Both the position numbers and the translations under genes were made by a program. Shown piece after piece: positions 5,449-14,500 of a stretch of DNA of 30,954 nt. This DNA is from a virus. The notes beneath the pieces were generated by a model. That model was not told where the DNA came from. It saw nothing but the letters and a program-made list of their open reading frames with translations, and did not search any database. Location: positions 1-30,954 of IMG/VR virus record IMGVR_UViG_3300047678_000806. The stretch is one strand, 5' to 3'. The stretch's first letter is position 1. The number at the start of each line of letters is the position of its first letter.

Positions 5449-7224
5449 ATGGATGTCAACGCGGGCATCCCCGACTCGAACCAGCCCAGCTACGGCGAGG
5501 GCTCCGGCACGGGCGACAAGGACAAGCGCGCCGCGGGAAAGCCGCAGTTCGACCTGGGCAGCAAGATGTCCGCCGTCAGCCAGCGCTGGGCCGCGCTGAG
5601 GACCGAGGCGCTGTCCAAGTGGTACCCCATCCTGCGCGAGATCAGCCTGTACCTGATGCCCAAGCGCGGCTTCTTCGAAGGGCAGATGCCCAACTGGGGC
5701 ACGCGCATCGACCACAAGCGCATCATGGACAGCGCGCCGCGCAACCACCTGCGCACGCTGGCGTCGGGCCTGATGAGCGGTCTGAGCGACCCGTCCAAGC
5801 TGTGGTTCCGCCTGGAGATCGACGACCCCGAGGCCATGAAGGAGGACGACGCGAAGGCGTGGCTGGAGAACGCCACGAAGAAGACGCACCGCGCCTTCCA
5901 GGAGTCGGACATCTACTCCGCGTTCTACTCCGGCTACGAGGAAGTGGCCGGCTTCGGCGTCAATGCGTTCATCCTGTTGGAGAACGCGAAGACGGTGGTC
6001 CGTCCGCGCACCTTCACGGCGGGCGAATACTTCCTGGGCCGCTCCGCGGAGGGCGTGGTCAACGCGTTCGCGCGCCAGTTCTGGATGACGGGCGGACAGC
6101 TCATCAAGCAGTTCGGCTACGACAACTGCTCCGCGAATGTGCAGTCCGAGTACAACTCCAACATCCTGGACACCTGGCACCTGGTCTACCACCTGATCGA
6201 GGAGAACGACGACCGCATCCCGGGCCTGCGCGACGCGCAGAACATGGACTTTCGGTCCATCTATTGGGAGGCGAACGTGGACGGCAACACGCGCGCGCTC
6301 CTCGTCAGCGGCTTCGAAGAGTTCCCCGTCATCGCCTCGCGCTGGGACTTCACCACCACGGCCGATGTGTACGGCAACGGACCGGGCTGGGACGTGCTGG
6401 GCGACGTGAAGACGCTCTACAAGCTGGTCAAGAAGTACCTGGAGGCCGTGGACAAGGTGGTGGACCCGCCCATGGTGGCGGACGCCGGCGTGGTGGTCAA
6501 CACGCTCCCCGGCGGGCTCACGCGCGCGTCGTCGCAGGCGCAGGGCGGGGTGAAGGCGGCTTACCAGATCAACCCGGACCTGCCCGCCATCGAGCGCGCC
6601 ATGGACCGGCTGACCAAGAAGATCGGCGACGGGTTCTTCGCGGACTTCTTCCTGATGATCGCCAACGCCGGGCGCGACATGACGGCCGAGGAGGTCATGC
6701 AGCGCCAGGGCGAGAAGCTTCTGATGCTGGGGCCCATCATCCACCGACTCACCAACGAGATGCACCGCCCGGCCATCGAGCGCACCTTCAAGATCCTGGT
6801 CCGCTCCAAGGCGCTGCCGCCTCCGCCGCCGTCCATCGCCGGGCGTCAGCTGCAGATCAAGTACATCTCCATGCTGGCCCAGGCCCAGCAGATGTCCGAG
6901 ACGGCGGTCCTGGAGCAGTTCAACCGCTTCGTGGGCAACTTGGCCGCGGCCAAGCCCGAGGTGCTAGACAACGTGGACTTCGACGAGGAAGTGCGCGTGT
7001 ACGCGGAGCGCATCGGCCTGCCGGCGAAGATCCTGGCGTCAATGGCTTCCATGGCCGCCATGCGCGCCGCGCGCGCCAAGCAGCAGCAGACGGCCGCCGC
7101 CGCGCAAAACGCGCAGGCCGCCGCGTCCACGGCCAAGGTCATGGCGGACACCAAGCTGGGCGGCGGGACCGCCCTGGCCAGCCTGCTGGGCAACGGAACA
7201 CCGCCCCCGGGAGGCGTGGCGTGA
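5449..7224 (+). CDS. Portal (head-to-tail connecting) protein
   Basis: 591 residues, the normal size for the T7-type connector (Head-tail_con family). Recognisable parts are the N-terminal helical region (RWAALRTEALSKWYPILREI), LMPKRGFFEGQMPNWGTR, the segment LASGLMSGLSDPSKLWFRLE, and later IHRLTNEMHRPAIERTFKIL. The C-terminus is Ala/Gln-rich (AKQQQTAAAAQNAQ) and ends in a Gly/Pro tail. Twelve copies form the ring in one capsid vertex through which DNA enters and leaves and to which the tail attaches. The ATG at 5449 lies after GGGG (5436-5440 region). Its stop overlaps the next GTG. Confidence 0.95.
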   Translation: MDVNAGIPDSNQPSYGEGSGTGDKDKRAAGKPQFDLGSKMSAVSQRWAALRTEALSKWYPILREISLYLMPKRGFFEGQMPNWGTRIDHKRIMDSAPRNHLRTLASGLMSGLSDPSKLWFRLEIDDPEAMKEDDAKAWLENATKKTHRAFQESDIYSAFYSGYEEVAGFGVNAFILLENAKTVVRPRTFTAGEYFLGRSAEGVVNAFARQFWMTGGQLIKQFGYDNCSANVQSEYNSNILDTWHLVYHLIEENDDRIPGLRDAQNMDFRSIYWEANVDGNTRALLVSGFEEFPVIASRWDFTTTADVYGNGPGWDVLGDVKTLYKLVKKYLEAVDKVVDPPMVADAGVVVNTLPGGLTRASSQAQGGVKAAYQINPDLPAIERAMDRLTKKIGDGFFADFFLMIANAGRDMTAEEVMQRQGEKLLMLGPIIHRLTNEMHRPAIERTFKILVRSKALPPPPPSIAGRQLQIKYISMLAQAQQMSETAVLEQFNRFVGNLAAAKPEVLDNVDFDEEVRVYAERIGLPAKILASMASMAAMRAARAKQQQTAAAAQNAQAAASTAKVMADTKLGGGTALASLLGNGTPPPGGVA

Positions 7225-7577
7225 TAGACCAGGCCGAGCTGAACCGCCAGTTGGAGGAGCGCGCCGCCAAGCGCCGGGAGCGCGACATCCAGGACCTGTT
7301 GGCCCTGCTGCGCCACCCGGAACTGGGCCCGCGCATGCGGCGCTTCTGCTGGCGCGTGATGACGCAGGCCGGGACCTTCACAAGTTCCTTCGACCCGCAG
7401 TCCCCGCACCTCACCTCTTTCAACGAAGGCCAGCGCAAGGTCGGCAACGGGATCCTGGGCGACATCATGGCAGCAAGCACGGACGCCTTCGCGCAGATGC
7501 AGCGCGAGGCCGTCTCCCAGGACACCACCGACGCGAATTGGCTGAAGGACAAGAAGAAGGAATTGGAGGCTCAATGA
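7221..7577 (+). CDS. Bbp19-like phage protein
   Basis: 118 residues starting at GTG 7221, which overlaps the portal stop (GTGATAG). The much longer open frame upstream (from 4872) lies inside the portal gene and is not used. Typical Bbp19 features are IQDLLALLRHPELGPRMRRF, a short FTSSFDPQ motif and FNEGQRKVGNGILGDI. In BPP-1-like phages a protein of this family sits between portal and scaffold; function is not established. It is probably cytoplasmic or head-associated. The TGA overlaps the scaffold ATG. Confidence 0.85.
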   Translation: MIDQAELNRQLEERAAKRRERDIQDLLALLRHPELGPRMRRFCWRVMTQAGTFTSSFDPQSPHLTSFNEGQRKVGNGILGDIMAASTDAFAQMQREAVSQDTTDANWLKDKKKELEAQ

Positions 7578-8311
7578 GCAACGCCGCCCCCGCCGCTCCC
7601 GCCGCACCCGCTCCCGCCGCTGCCGCTCCGGCCCCCGCCGGCGGCGCCGCTCCCGCCACACCGGCGCCCGCCGCCGCGGCCACCCCTGCCGCCCCCGCCG
7701 CGCCCGCCAAGGACGCGGGCACTCTGTTGGGCGGAGATCCCGCCGCCGCCGCGGCGGCCGCCACCACCACCGCTCCCGCCCCGGAAACGGGGAAGGACGG
7801 CGCCAAGCCGGAAGGCGCCGCGAAGGACCAGCCGCAAGGCGCACCGGAAAAGTACCAGGACTTCAAACTGCCGGAGGGCATGAAACTCGAAGCGCCCGCC
7901 ATGGACGCGTTCACGGCGCTCGCCAAGAAGCTGAACCTCCCGCAGGAAGCCGCGCAGGAAGGACTGGACTTCTATACGAAGATCGTCGCGCAGGACCGCG
8001 AAGCGAGCATCCGTTCGTTCGACGAGCTCAAGACCAGCTGGCTCGAAGAGAGCAAAAAGGCCTTCGGCAACACGTTCGAATCGGACCTCGCGGTCGCCTC
8101 CAAAGCGATCGAGCGTTTCGGGCCGCCGGACCTGAAGAAGGTCCTCAACGAGTCGGGATTGGGCAACCACCCGGCCGTGTTGAAGTTCGCCCACGCCGTC
8201 GGGAAAGCCATCTCAGAGGACAAGTTCGTCGAAGGCTCGGGCAAAGAGTCCCCGAAGACCGACGCCGAGCTGTTCGGCTACGACAAGACGATGGCTCACC
8301 TGAAGAAATGA
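7574..8311 (+). CDS. Scaffold-like head assembly protein
   Basis: 245 residues. ATG 7574 is chosen because GGAGG (7565-7569) lies right before it and it overlaps the previous stop; an in-frame ATG at 7538 lies inside the Bbp19-like gene. Residues 1-75 are almost only Ala and Pro with some Gly/Thr, certainly disordered. Then comes YQDFKLPEGMKLEAPAMDAF and a helical C-terminal domain (ALAKKLNLPQEAAQEGL, FGPPDLKKVLNESGLGNHPA). This matches phage scaffold/protease-region proteins located before the capsid gene. No protease active site is visible, so scaffold is preferred. Confidence 0.8.
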   Translation: MSNAAPAAPAAPAPAAAAPAPAGGAAPATPAPAAAATPAAPAAPAKDAGTLLGGDPAAAAAAATTTAPAPETGKDGAKPEGAAKDQPQGAPEKYQDFKLPEGMKLEAPAMDAFTALAKKLNLPQEAAQEGLDFYTKIVAQDREASIRSFDELKTSWLEESKKAFGNTFESDLAVASKAIERFGPPDLKKVLNESGLGNHPAVLKFAHAVGKAISEDKFVEGSGKESPKTDAELFGYDKTMAHLKK

Positions 8312-8334
8312 TCGACAAGGAGGGCTAAAGCCCA

Positions 8335-9417
8335 ATGGCCAGCACTATCGTCGGAAACACGAACCTCACGCTCCTCGACCGCGCGAAGCGGACCGAGGAC
8401 GGCAAGATCGCGCGGATCGTCGAGATGATGAACCGCGTGAACCACATGCTCACGGACGCCGTGTCCGTGGAAGGCAACCTCGCCACCGGTCACGTCACGA
8501 CCGTGCGCGACGGTCTGCCCTCGGTCGCGTGGCGCCAGATCAACCAGGGCGTCATCCCCAGCAAGTCCACCGCGCACCAGATCACCCTGACGGCCGGCCT
8601 CCTCGAGGCCATGGGTCAGGTGGACGAGGAACTGGTGGAGATCCAGTCGGACGGCATGGCCTTCCGCCTGTCCGAGAACGCGCCGTTCATCGAGTCCATC
8701 GCGCAGACGCTGGCCTCGACGCTGCTGTACGGCGACACCCGCGTCAACCCGGAGCGCTTCACCGGGCTGTCCACCTTCTACTCCGCGCTGAACGCCAACT
8801 TCAACGCGGACCAGTCGCTGGTGAACCCCGACGCGTCGAAGCCGGACTCCGGCTACAACGTGATCGACGCCTCGGAGGGCGGCCTGTACGGCACGCCCGC
8901 CAACGGCAACAACACCAGCCTGTGGCTGGTGGCGTGGGGCGAGAACGGCATCCACACCTTCTTCCCGAAGGGGACGAAGGCCGGCATCGCGCACGAGGAC
9001 AAGGGCCGCTTCCTGGTCAACGACGGCCAGGGCACGGGCGCGCAGTTCTGGGCGTGGATCGACCAGTACAAGGCCCGCATGGGCCTGGCCGTGCGCGACT
9101 GGCGCCAGGCGGTCCGCATCGCCAACATCGACACCACGGCGATGGCCACCGCGGGCTCGCTCAACGACAGCTCCGCGAACCTGATCAAGCAGGCCATCGT
9201 GGCGACGAACCGCATCTGGAACATGAGCGAAGGCCGCGTCGCGTGGTACTGCAACCGCGCGATCAAGTCCGGGCTGGACATCCAGGCGATGAACAAGAGC
9301 AACGCCCTGGTGAAGATCGACGAGGAAGTGGAGAACGGGGAGCCCATCACCCGGCTTCTCGGCATCCCGGTCCGCCGCGTGGACGCGCTTCTCAACACCG
9401 AAGCGCAGGTGAGCTAA
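8335..9417 (+). CDS. Major capsid protein
   Basis: 360 residues starting at ATG 8335 after AAGGAGGG (8318-8325), the strongest ribosome site in the head region, fitting high expression. The N-terminus MASTIVGNTNLTLLDRAKR is followed by DGKIARIVEMMNRVNHMLTD, and the middle has VAWRQINQGVIPSKSTAHQI. The C-terminal half holds DWRQAVRIANID and the final strand GIPVRRVDALLNTEAQVS. These fit the capsid proteins of BPP-1-type podoviruses, which have the HK97 fold. Context (scaffold before, cement protein after) agrees. No N-terminal delta domain is obvious. Confidence 0.92.
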   Translation: MASTIVGNTNLTLLDRAKRTEDGKIARIVEMMNRVNHMLTDAVSVEGNLATGHVTTVRDGLPSVAWRQINQGVIPSKSTAHQITLTAGLLEAMGQVDEELVEIQSDGMAFRLSENAPFIESIAQTLASTLLYGDTRVNPERFTGLSTFYSALNANFNADQSLVNPDASKPDSGYNVIDASEGGLYGTPANGNNTSLWLVAWGENGIHTFFPKGTKAGIAHEDKGRFLVNDGQGTGAQFWAWIDQYKARMGLAVRDWRQAVRIANIDTTAMATAGSLNDSSANLIKQAIVATNRIWNMSEGRVAWYCNRAIKSGLDIQAMNKSNALVKIDEEVENGEPITRLLGIPVRRVDALLNTEAQVS

Positions 9418-9421
9418 GACC

Positions 9422-9760
9422 ATGGCCCTGAAGCTGGGAGCCGTGAATCTGAACTTCCTGAATCCGTCGCAGGATCTCAGGAAGTACCTGCAGGCCGTGT
9501 TCGGCCAGTGCGCCGGGGTCCCCCGCAAGGTGGGCCAGGCGACCGTGCTGAGCGGCAGCACGAGCATCGACGTCACCGACGCCGGAGTGGCGGCGGGCGA
9601 CATCGTGGTGGCCACCGTGGCCACGCAGGGGGCTACGGCGGGGACTTTCGTCACCGCCGTCGTCATCACCGCCGCGACGAAGTTCAACATCGCGGTCAAC
9701 CAGAACCCCGGAACGGGCGGCGCGGTCATCAACTACGCCGTGATCCGCCCGGTGCCCTAA
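9422..9760 (+). CDS. Small head-region protein, 112 aa
   Basis: Begins five bases after the capsid stop. The N-terminal 35 residues (ALKLGAVNLNFLNPSQDLRK) look helical. The rest is Ala/Val/Thr-rich beta (DVTDAGVAAGDIVVATVATQ and VINYAVIRP), like a small beta-barrel decoration or head-fiber domain. I recognise no exact family. Located between capsid and cement genes, it is likely a capsid decoration protein; this is inferred from position and beta content. Confidence 0.65.
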   Translation: MALKLGAVNLNFLNPSQDLRKYLQAVFGQCAGVPRKVGQATVLSGSTSIDVTDAGVAAGDIVVATVATQGATAGTFVTAVVITAATKFNIAVNQNPGTGGAVINYAVIRPVP

Positions 9761-9781
9761 GGCAAGGAGCCAGAAATCACC

Positions 9782-10231
9782 ATGACCTACCTCGACATCC
9801 AGAACAAGTTCAGCAGCGCCCAGGCCATCACCGCCTCGGCGGTTTCGCTCCTCACCATCGACCAGGGCGCCAAGGGCGACGCGTACGAGCAGCTGTGGCT
9901 CGTCGTGCGCTCCAAGGTGTCCCTGGACTCCGCGACGCACGTGGCGACCTTGCAGGTCAAGGTCCAGACCGCGGACGCCGTGGACGGCAACAACGTCCTC
10001 ACCGGCACGGTCTACGACCTGGACATCTCGCCGGTGCGCGCGGTGGCGGCGCTGACGGCGGGCGCCGTCATCTGGAAAGTGCGCATGCCCCGCGGCTCCC
10101 GCCGCTACCTGGGGCTGTCGTACGTCGTGGCCGGCGGCGAGAACTTCAACGCCGGTTCCGTGGACGCCTTCCTCACCACCGACCCCGAGTTGGTCGGTCA
10201 GACCCTGCGCTCCGGCGCGGGCGTGGAGTAA
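9782..10231 (+). CDS. Bbp16-like capsid cement protein
   Basis: 149 residues from ATG 9782, preceded by AAGGAG. The start MTYLDIQNKFSSAQAITASA, the TIDQGAKGDAYEQLWLVVRS strand region and PRGSRRYLGLSYVVAGGENF near the end match the Bbp16 family, which clamps capsid subunits together on the BPP-1 head. It is predicted all-beta. The order scaffold, capsid, small protein, Bbp16 agrees with that phage group. It is followed by the first of two identical hairpins. Confidence 0.85.
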   Translation: MTYLDIQNKFSSAQAITASAVSLLTIDQGAKGDAYEQLWLVVRSKVSLDSATHVATLQVKVQTADAVDGNNVLTGTVYDLDISPVRAVAALTAGAVIWKVRMPRGSRRYLGLSYVVAGGENFNAGSVDAFLTTDPELVGQTLRSGAGVE

Positions 10232-10246
10232 GCCGGACGCAGTAAA

Positions 10247-10283
10247 CCGGGGAGGCGGCCTGACGCCGCGGCCGCCTCCCCGG
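10247..10283 (+). terminator. Hairpin copy 1 (14-bp stem)
   Basis: CCGGGGAGGCGGCC (10247-10260) pairs perfectly with 10270-10283 around the 9-base loop TGACGCCGC. It lies between the cement gene and the repeat gene. No T-run follows, so it is not a standard intrinsic terminator; it may be an RNA-stability or processing element. A 36-base stretch (10245-10280) recurs exactly at 10846-10881. Confidence 0.6.
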
Positions 10284-10305
10284 ACCCTGCCGCAAGGAGA
10301 AACGC

Positions 10306-10836
10306 ATGTACAAGATCGTCGCTTTCAACGACTGCTACAACCACCACGGCCACAGCGAGAAGGGCCGCGTCATCGACGCGAGCGAAGCCGAGCTGCGCGC
10401 CAGCGCCAAGGCCCGCAAGTTGCCGGACACCGCCCTGTTCCCCCTCCCGCACTTCCGCTTCGTCAACGAGGACATGAACAAGAAGGCCCAGGACGCCTTG
10501 GCGAAGCCCAAGGAGGCGGCTAAGCCGGAGGCCGAACCCGAGAAGGCCCCCGAAACCGCGCCCGAGACCGAGAAGAAGGGCAAGCCCGGCAAGAAGGCCC
10601 AGGACGCCTTGGCGAAGCCCAAGGAGGCGGCTAAGCCGGAGGCCGAACCCGAGAAGGCCCCCGAAACCGCGCCCGAGACCGAGAAGAAGGGCAAGCCCGG
10701 CAAGAAGGCCCAGGACGCCTTGGCGAAGCCCAAGGAGGCGGCTAAGCCGGAGGCCGAACCCGAGAAGGCCCCCGAAACCGCGCCCGAGACCGAGAAGAAG
10801 GGCAAGCCCGGCAAGAAGGCCCAGGACGCCGACTGA
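10306..10836 (+). CDS. Lys/Glu/Pro-rich repeat protein
   Basis: 176 residues starting at ATG 10306 after AAGGAG. Residues 1-58 form a unique domain (YKIVAFNDCYNHHGHSEKGR, then LFPLPHFRFVNEDMN). Residues 59-169 are three identical 37-residue repeats made nearly only of Lys, Ala, Pro, Glu and Thr, and a stub KKAQDAD ends the protein. The repeats have mixed charge and are surely disordered. It might be a head-packaged or flexible linker protein, by analogy with Lys/Pro/Ala-rich tails of DNA-binding proteins, but the balancing Glu content argues against plain DNA binding. No family is recognised. It is flanked on both sides by the same hairpin. Confidence 0.8.
   Translation: MYKIVAFNDCYNHHGHSEKGRVIDASEAELRASAKARKLPDTALFPLPHFRFVNEDMNKKAQDALAKPKEAAKPEAEPEKAPETAPETEKKGKPGKKAQDALAKPKEAAKPEAEPEKAPETAPETEKKGKPGKKAQDALAKPKEAAKPEAEPEKAPETAPETEKKGKPGKKAQDAD
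10480..10830 (+). repeat. Three identical 111-bp tandem repeats plus 18-bp stub
   Basis: Units start at 10480, 10591 and 10702 and are identical base for base as far as I can read; a partial fourth unit of 18 bases starts at 10813. Each encodes 37 residues in frame. Lack of any silent difference points to recent copying or ongoing recombination. Assembly from short reads could miscount the copies. Confidence 0.95.
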
Positions 10837-10850
10837 CCTGACGCGAACCG

Positions 10851-10881
10851 GGGAGGCGGCCTGACGCCGCGGCCGCCTCCC
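10851..10881 (+). terminator. Hairpin copy 2 (11-bp stem)
   Basis: GGGAGGCGGCC (10851-10861) pairs with GGCCGCCTCCC (10871-10881) around the same 9-base loop TGACGCCGC as copy 1. It lies 15 bases after the repeat-gene stop and 18 before the next start. The stem is three base pairs shorter because the last three bases of the right arm differ. No T-run follows. Confidence 0.6.
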
Positions 10882-10898
10882 TCCCCACACGGAGAGCC

Positions 10899-11555
10899 AT
10901 GAGCTCGCAGCTCGACATCATCAACCTCGCCATGACGCACCTGGGCACGCGCCTGGTGGCCAGCCTTTCGGAGAACTCCGAGGCTGCGCGCCGGTCCTCT
11001 GCCTTGTGGGCCCCCAGTCGTGACGAGGTGCTGCGCGACTGCCCGTGGAACTTCGCCACACTCATCCAGCCGCTGGCCCTGTCCGGTAAGGACGCCGTGG
11101 TGGGCTGGAACTTCGCCTATGGCTACCCCTCCAAGTGCCTGCTGGTGCGCAAGGTGTTCACCGCCATCATCGGCGACATGGGCGGCATGTCCATCCCGGA
11201 CTGGTACTGCGACCCCGAGGGCAAGGCTCGTCCCGAGATCCTGGAAGACCCCGATTTCCGCGAGATGATCGGTCCCGTCACCGGCGGCAAGATCATCGTC
11301 TCCCAGCTGCAGAGCGCCTACGCCGAGATGACGGCGTTGGTGGACGACACCACCATGTGGGACGCGCTGTTCGTGAAGTCCATGTCCTTCAAGCTGGCTG
11401 CGGAGCTGGCCCAGCACCTGGTGGCCGACCCGAACAGCCGCGCCGCCATGGAGAACAAGTACATGGCGCAGATCCAGGAGGCCAAGCGCGTCAACTTCGT
11501 GGAGGGCCAGGACCGCGCCAAGCGCACCTCCGAGTTCGTGAGGTCGCGCGGCTGA
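10899..11555 (+). CDS. Tail tubular protein A (gp11-like, gatekeeper)
   Basis: 218 residues, close to T7 gp11 (196). Typical features are SSQLDIINLAMTHLGTRLV at the start, LWAPSRDEVLRDCPWNFA, and the segment YPSKCLLVRKVF. Twelve copies form the ring below the portal that connects to the nozzle. ATG 10899 follows ACGGAGAG. Its TGA shares one base with the next ATG. Confidence 0.9.
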   Translation: MSSQLDIINLAMTHLGTRLVASLSENSEAARRSSALWAPSRDEVLRDCPWNFATLIQPLALSGKDAVVGWNFAYGYPSKCLLVRKVFTAIIGDMGGMSIPDWYCDPEGKARPEILEDPDFREMIGPVTGGKIIVSQLQSAYAEMTALVDDTTMWDALFVKSMSFKLAAELAQHLVADPNSRAAMENKYMAQIQEAKRVNFVEGQDRAKRTSEFVRSRG

Positions 11556-14500
11556 TGCCCGTCATCCACGCCAGCCAGACCACCTTCGGCGCCGGGGAGA
11601 TTGCCCCCAACCTGCACGCGCGGACCGACTTCGCCAAGTACCAGTCCGGGTTGAAGCGCGCGCGCAACGTCATCATCTCGCCCACCGGCGGCGCGTACAA
11701 CCGCCCGGGCATGCGGATGATCGCGTTGGCTAAGGACTCCACGCACCCGGTCCGGCTCATCGAGTTCTCGTACTCCAGCCTCCAGTCCTACATCATCGAG
11801 CTGGGGCACAACTACGCCCGGTTCTATTACAACGGCGGCCAGGTCCAGATGACCGGCGCGTCGGCGTGGGTGACCGGGACTAGCTACGTCGTCGGCAACT
11901 TCGTGACGCAAGGCGGCGTGCAGTATTACTGCGTGACGGCGCACACCGCCGGCACCTTCGCGACGGATCTGGCCAACGGGGACTGGGTGGCGCAGAACGC
12001 CTATGAGATCCCCACGCCGTGGGCGGGCGCGGACCTGGCCGGAATCGACTTCGCCCAATCGGCGGACGTGATGTACTTCACCCATCCCAACTACGCGCCG
12101 CAGACGCTGACGCGCATCGCCGCCACCAACTGGACGATCTCGGCGTTCGGTTTCCAGAACGGGCCGTGGATGCTGGACAACACCGACGCGACGAGGACCA
12201 TCACGCCCAGCGCCATCAAGAACCCCGGGGCCGCGGCGCTGAACATCGCGTCCGTCGTGGTCGGGTCCAGCTATGTGTTCGTTACGACGACGGTGCCGCA
12301 CGGGTTGAACAACTCCAGCATCATCACCATCGCGGGATTGAGCGGATTCCCCGTGGTGTTGAATGGCAAGTACAGCATCACCGTCTACACCAGTTCGGCG
12401 TTCTACCTATGCGCGCTGGGCACGCAGACGCTGATCACCAGTTCCATCCCCATCGGCACCTACACCGCCCCAGCCACGACAGGCGCGACGGCCACGCCTT
12501 CGGGCGGCGTCACCCTGACGGCAAGCTACGGCGTCTTCAACGCCCAGCACATCGGCGCGCTGTGGAAGATCGTCCACACCATCTCGGCGCAGAGCACGAG
12601 CGACACGCTGGGTGCCGGCGGCGCGACGGGGACGGTCATCAAATGCGGGACGACCTGGAGCCTGCTGACCAGCGGCTCCTGGACGGGAACCATGTCCGTG
12701 CAGATGTCGGAGGACGGTGGCAACACCTGGGTCACGCTCCAGTCCTTCACCTCCGCGGCCAACGCCAACTACAACACGACGGGCGAGACGGGCGTCAGCC
12801 AGTGCTTGATCCGGACGATCTTCACCACCTACAGTTCCGGCAACGTCACGGCGAACCTGTCCGCCAATTCGTTCGACTGGGTTGGCGTGGTCCAGATCTC
12901 GCTTTTCACCAGTTCCACTCAGGTCATCGGCACCGTGTTGACGACGCTGGGCGACACGGTAGCCACCTCGGAATGGGCCGAAGGCGCGTGGTCCACCTAC
13001 CGGGGATTCCCGTCGCGCGTTCTGTTTCACCAAGACCGCCTCTTCATGGCGGGCACTCCTGCGCAGCCGGACACCCTTTGGGGCAGCGTGGTGAGCGGCT
13101 ACACGGATTACGGCGTCAGCAACCCCATCGTGGACTCGGACAGCATCAACGTGAACCTGCCGTCGCAGAAGCTGAACGCCATCCAGAGCCTGGCCGCACC
13201 GCGCGAGCTGATGGCGCTGACATCCGAGACGGACTTCGTCATCACTTCGGCCAGCGGCGTCATCACGCCCACCACGGTGCAGATCTCCCCCCAGGGCCGC
13301 CGCGGCGCGTCCGCGGTCAAGCCCATCCCCGTCGGCATCCGCCTGCTGCTGGTCCAGCCCATGGGCAGCGTGGTGCGCGAGATGGCCTTCAGCATCTACA
13401 CCAACTCCTACGACAGCACGAATCTGAGCCTGCTGTCCAACCACCTGTTCACGGGCTACACCATCGTGGACGCGAAGTACCAGCAGGAGCCGGACTCCAT
13501 CGTGTGGATGGTGCGCTCCGACGGCGCGCTGCTCAGCCTGACCTACCTGCCCGAGCAGGAGGTGGTGGCCTGGACGCGCCACGACACGCTGGGCAAGTTC
13601 GAGTTCATCGCCTCCATCCCGGCGCCGGCCGGCGGCTACAACCAACTGTGGGCGGTGGTCAACCGCAACGGGACCCGCTTCATCGAGCTGGCGGACCAGC
13701 GCCTACTGTCCCTGGATCCCGCGGACCAATTCTTCGTGGACTGCGGACTCAGTTTCAACAACCCGGTGGCCATCACCGGCATGACCAACGCCGGTCCCGT
13801 GGTGGTGACAGCCCCCGCGCACGGCTTCAACAACGGCGACGCCATCGACATCGACGGCACGGTCGTGGGCATGGAGCAGTGGACGGACATCAACGGCAAC
13901 GCGGTCCCCACTCCTCTGGCCGGCGACGACATCTCGCGCCTGGTCCACAAGACGGTGGTGGGCAACGGCTACGTCGTCGCCAACATCACGCCGAACACCT
14001 TCCAACTGACGGACACGCACGGCAATCCGGTGGACGGCTCTTCCCTGTCGGCGTACATCTCCGGCGGCAACGCGCGCAAGCGCGTGAGCTCCGTGTCCGG
14101 TCTGAGCCACCTGAACGGGCAGACGGTGGCCGTCCTGGCCAACGGCTTCGTCCAGAACCAGAAGGTCGTCAACGGCGGGTCCATCACGCTGGACACGCCG
14201 GCGTCGCGCGTCCAAGTCGGCCTCCCTTACTCCTCGGAGATCGAGACGCTGGCGCTGGAGGTCCCGCAGCAGGACGGCACCATCCAGGGGCGCAAGGTGA
14301 AGATCGCGGAGTTGACCATGCGCGTGCTGAACACCGGTGGCGCCGTCCAGGTCATGCAGGGCGAGGACACCACCCAGCTGGACACCGTCATCCCGGCTTC
14401 GCCTCCCAGCGCCATGGGCTCGCCGGAGCCTCTGTTCTCCGGGGACATCCCGCGCCTGTCCATCCGCAGCGGTTACGATTACGGCGCGCACATCTTCGTG

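Noticed and set aside
3219-6765. Long minus-strand open frames (641 and 685 residues)
   Set aside because: They lie opposite the terminase and portal genes, are Arg/Val/His-rich with no motif, and arise from the high third-base G+C of the + strand genes.
4872-7220. 901-residue + strand frame from 4872
   Set aside because: All but its last 118 residues is out of frame within the 145-residue protein and portal genes; the real gene starts at GTG 7221.
8320-8334. Small hairpin GGGCT-AA-AGCCC before the capsid gene
   Set aside because: Only five base pairs with a two-base loop; too weak to call a regulatory element.
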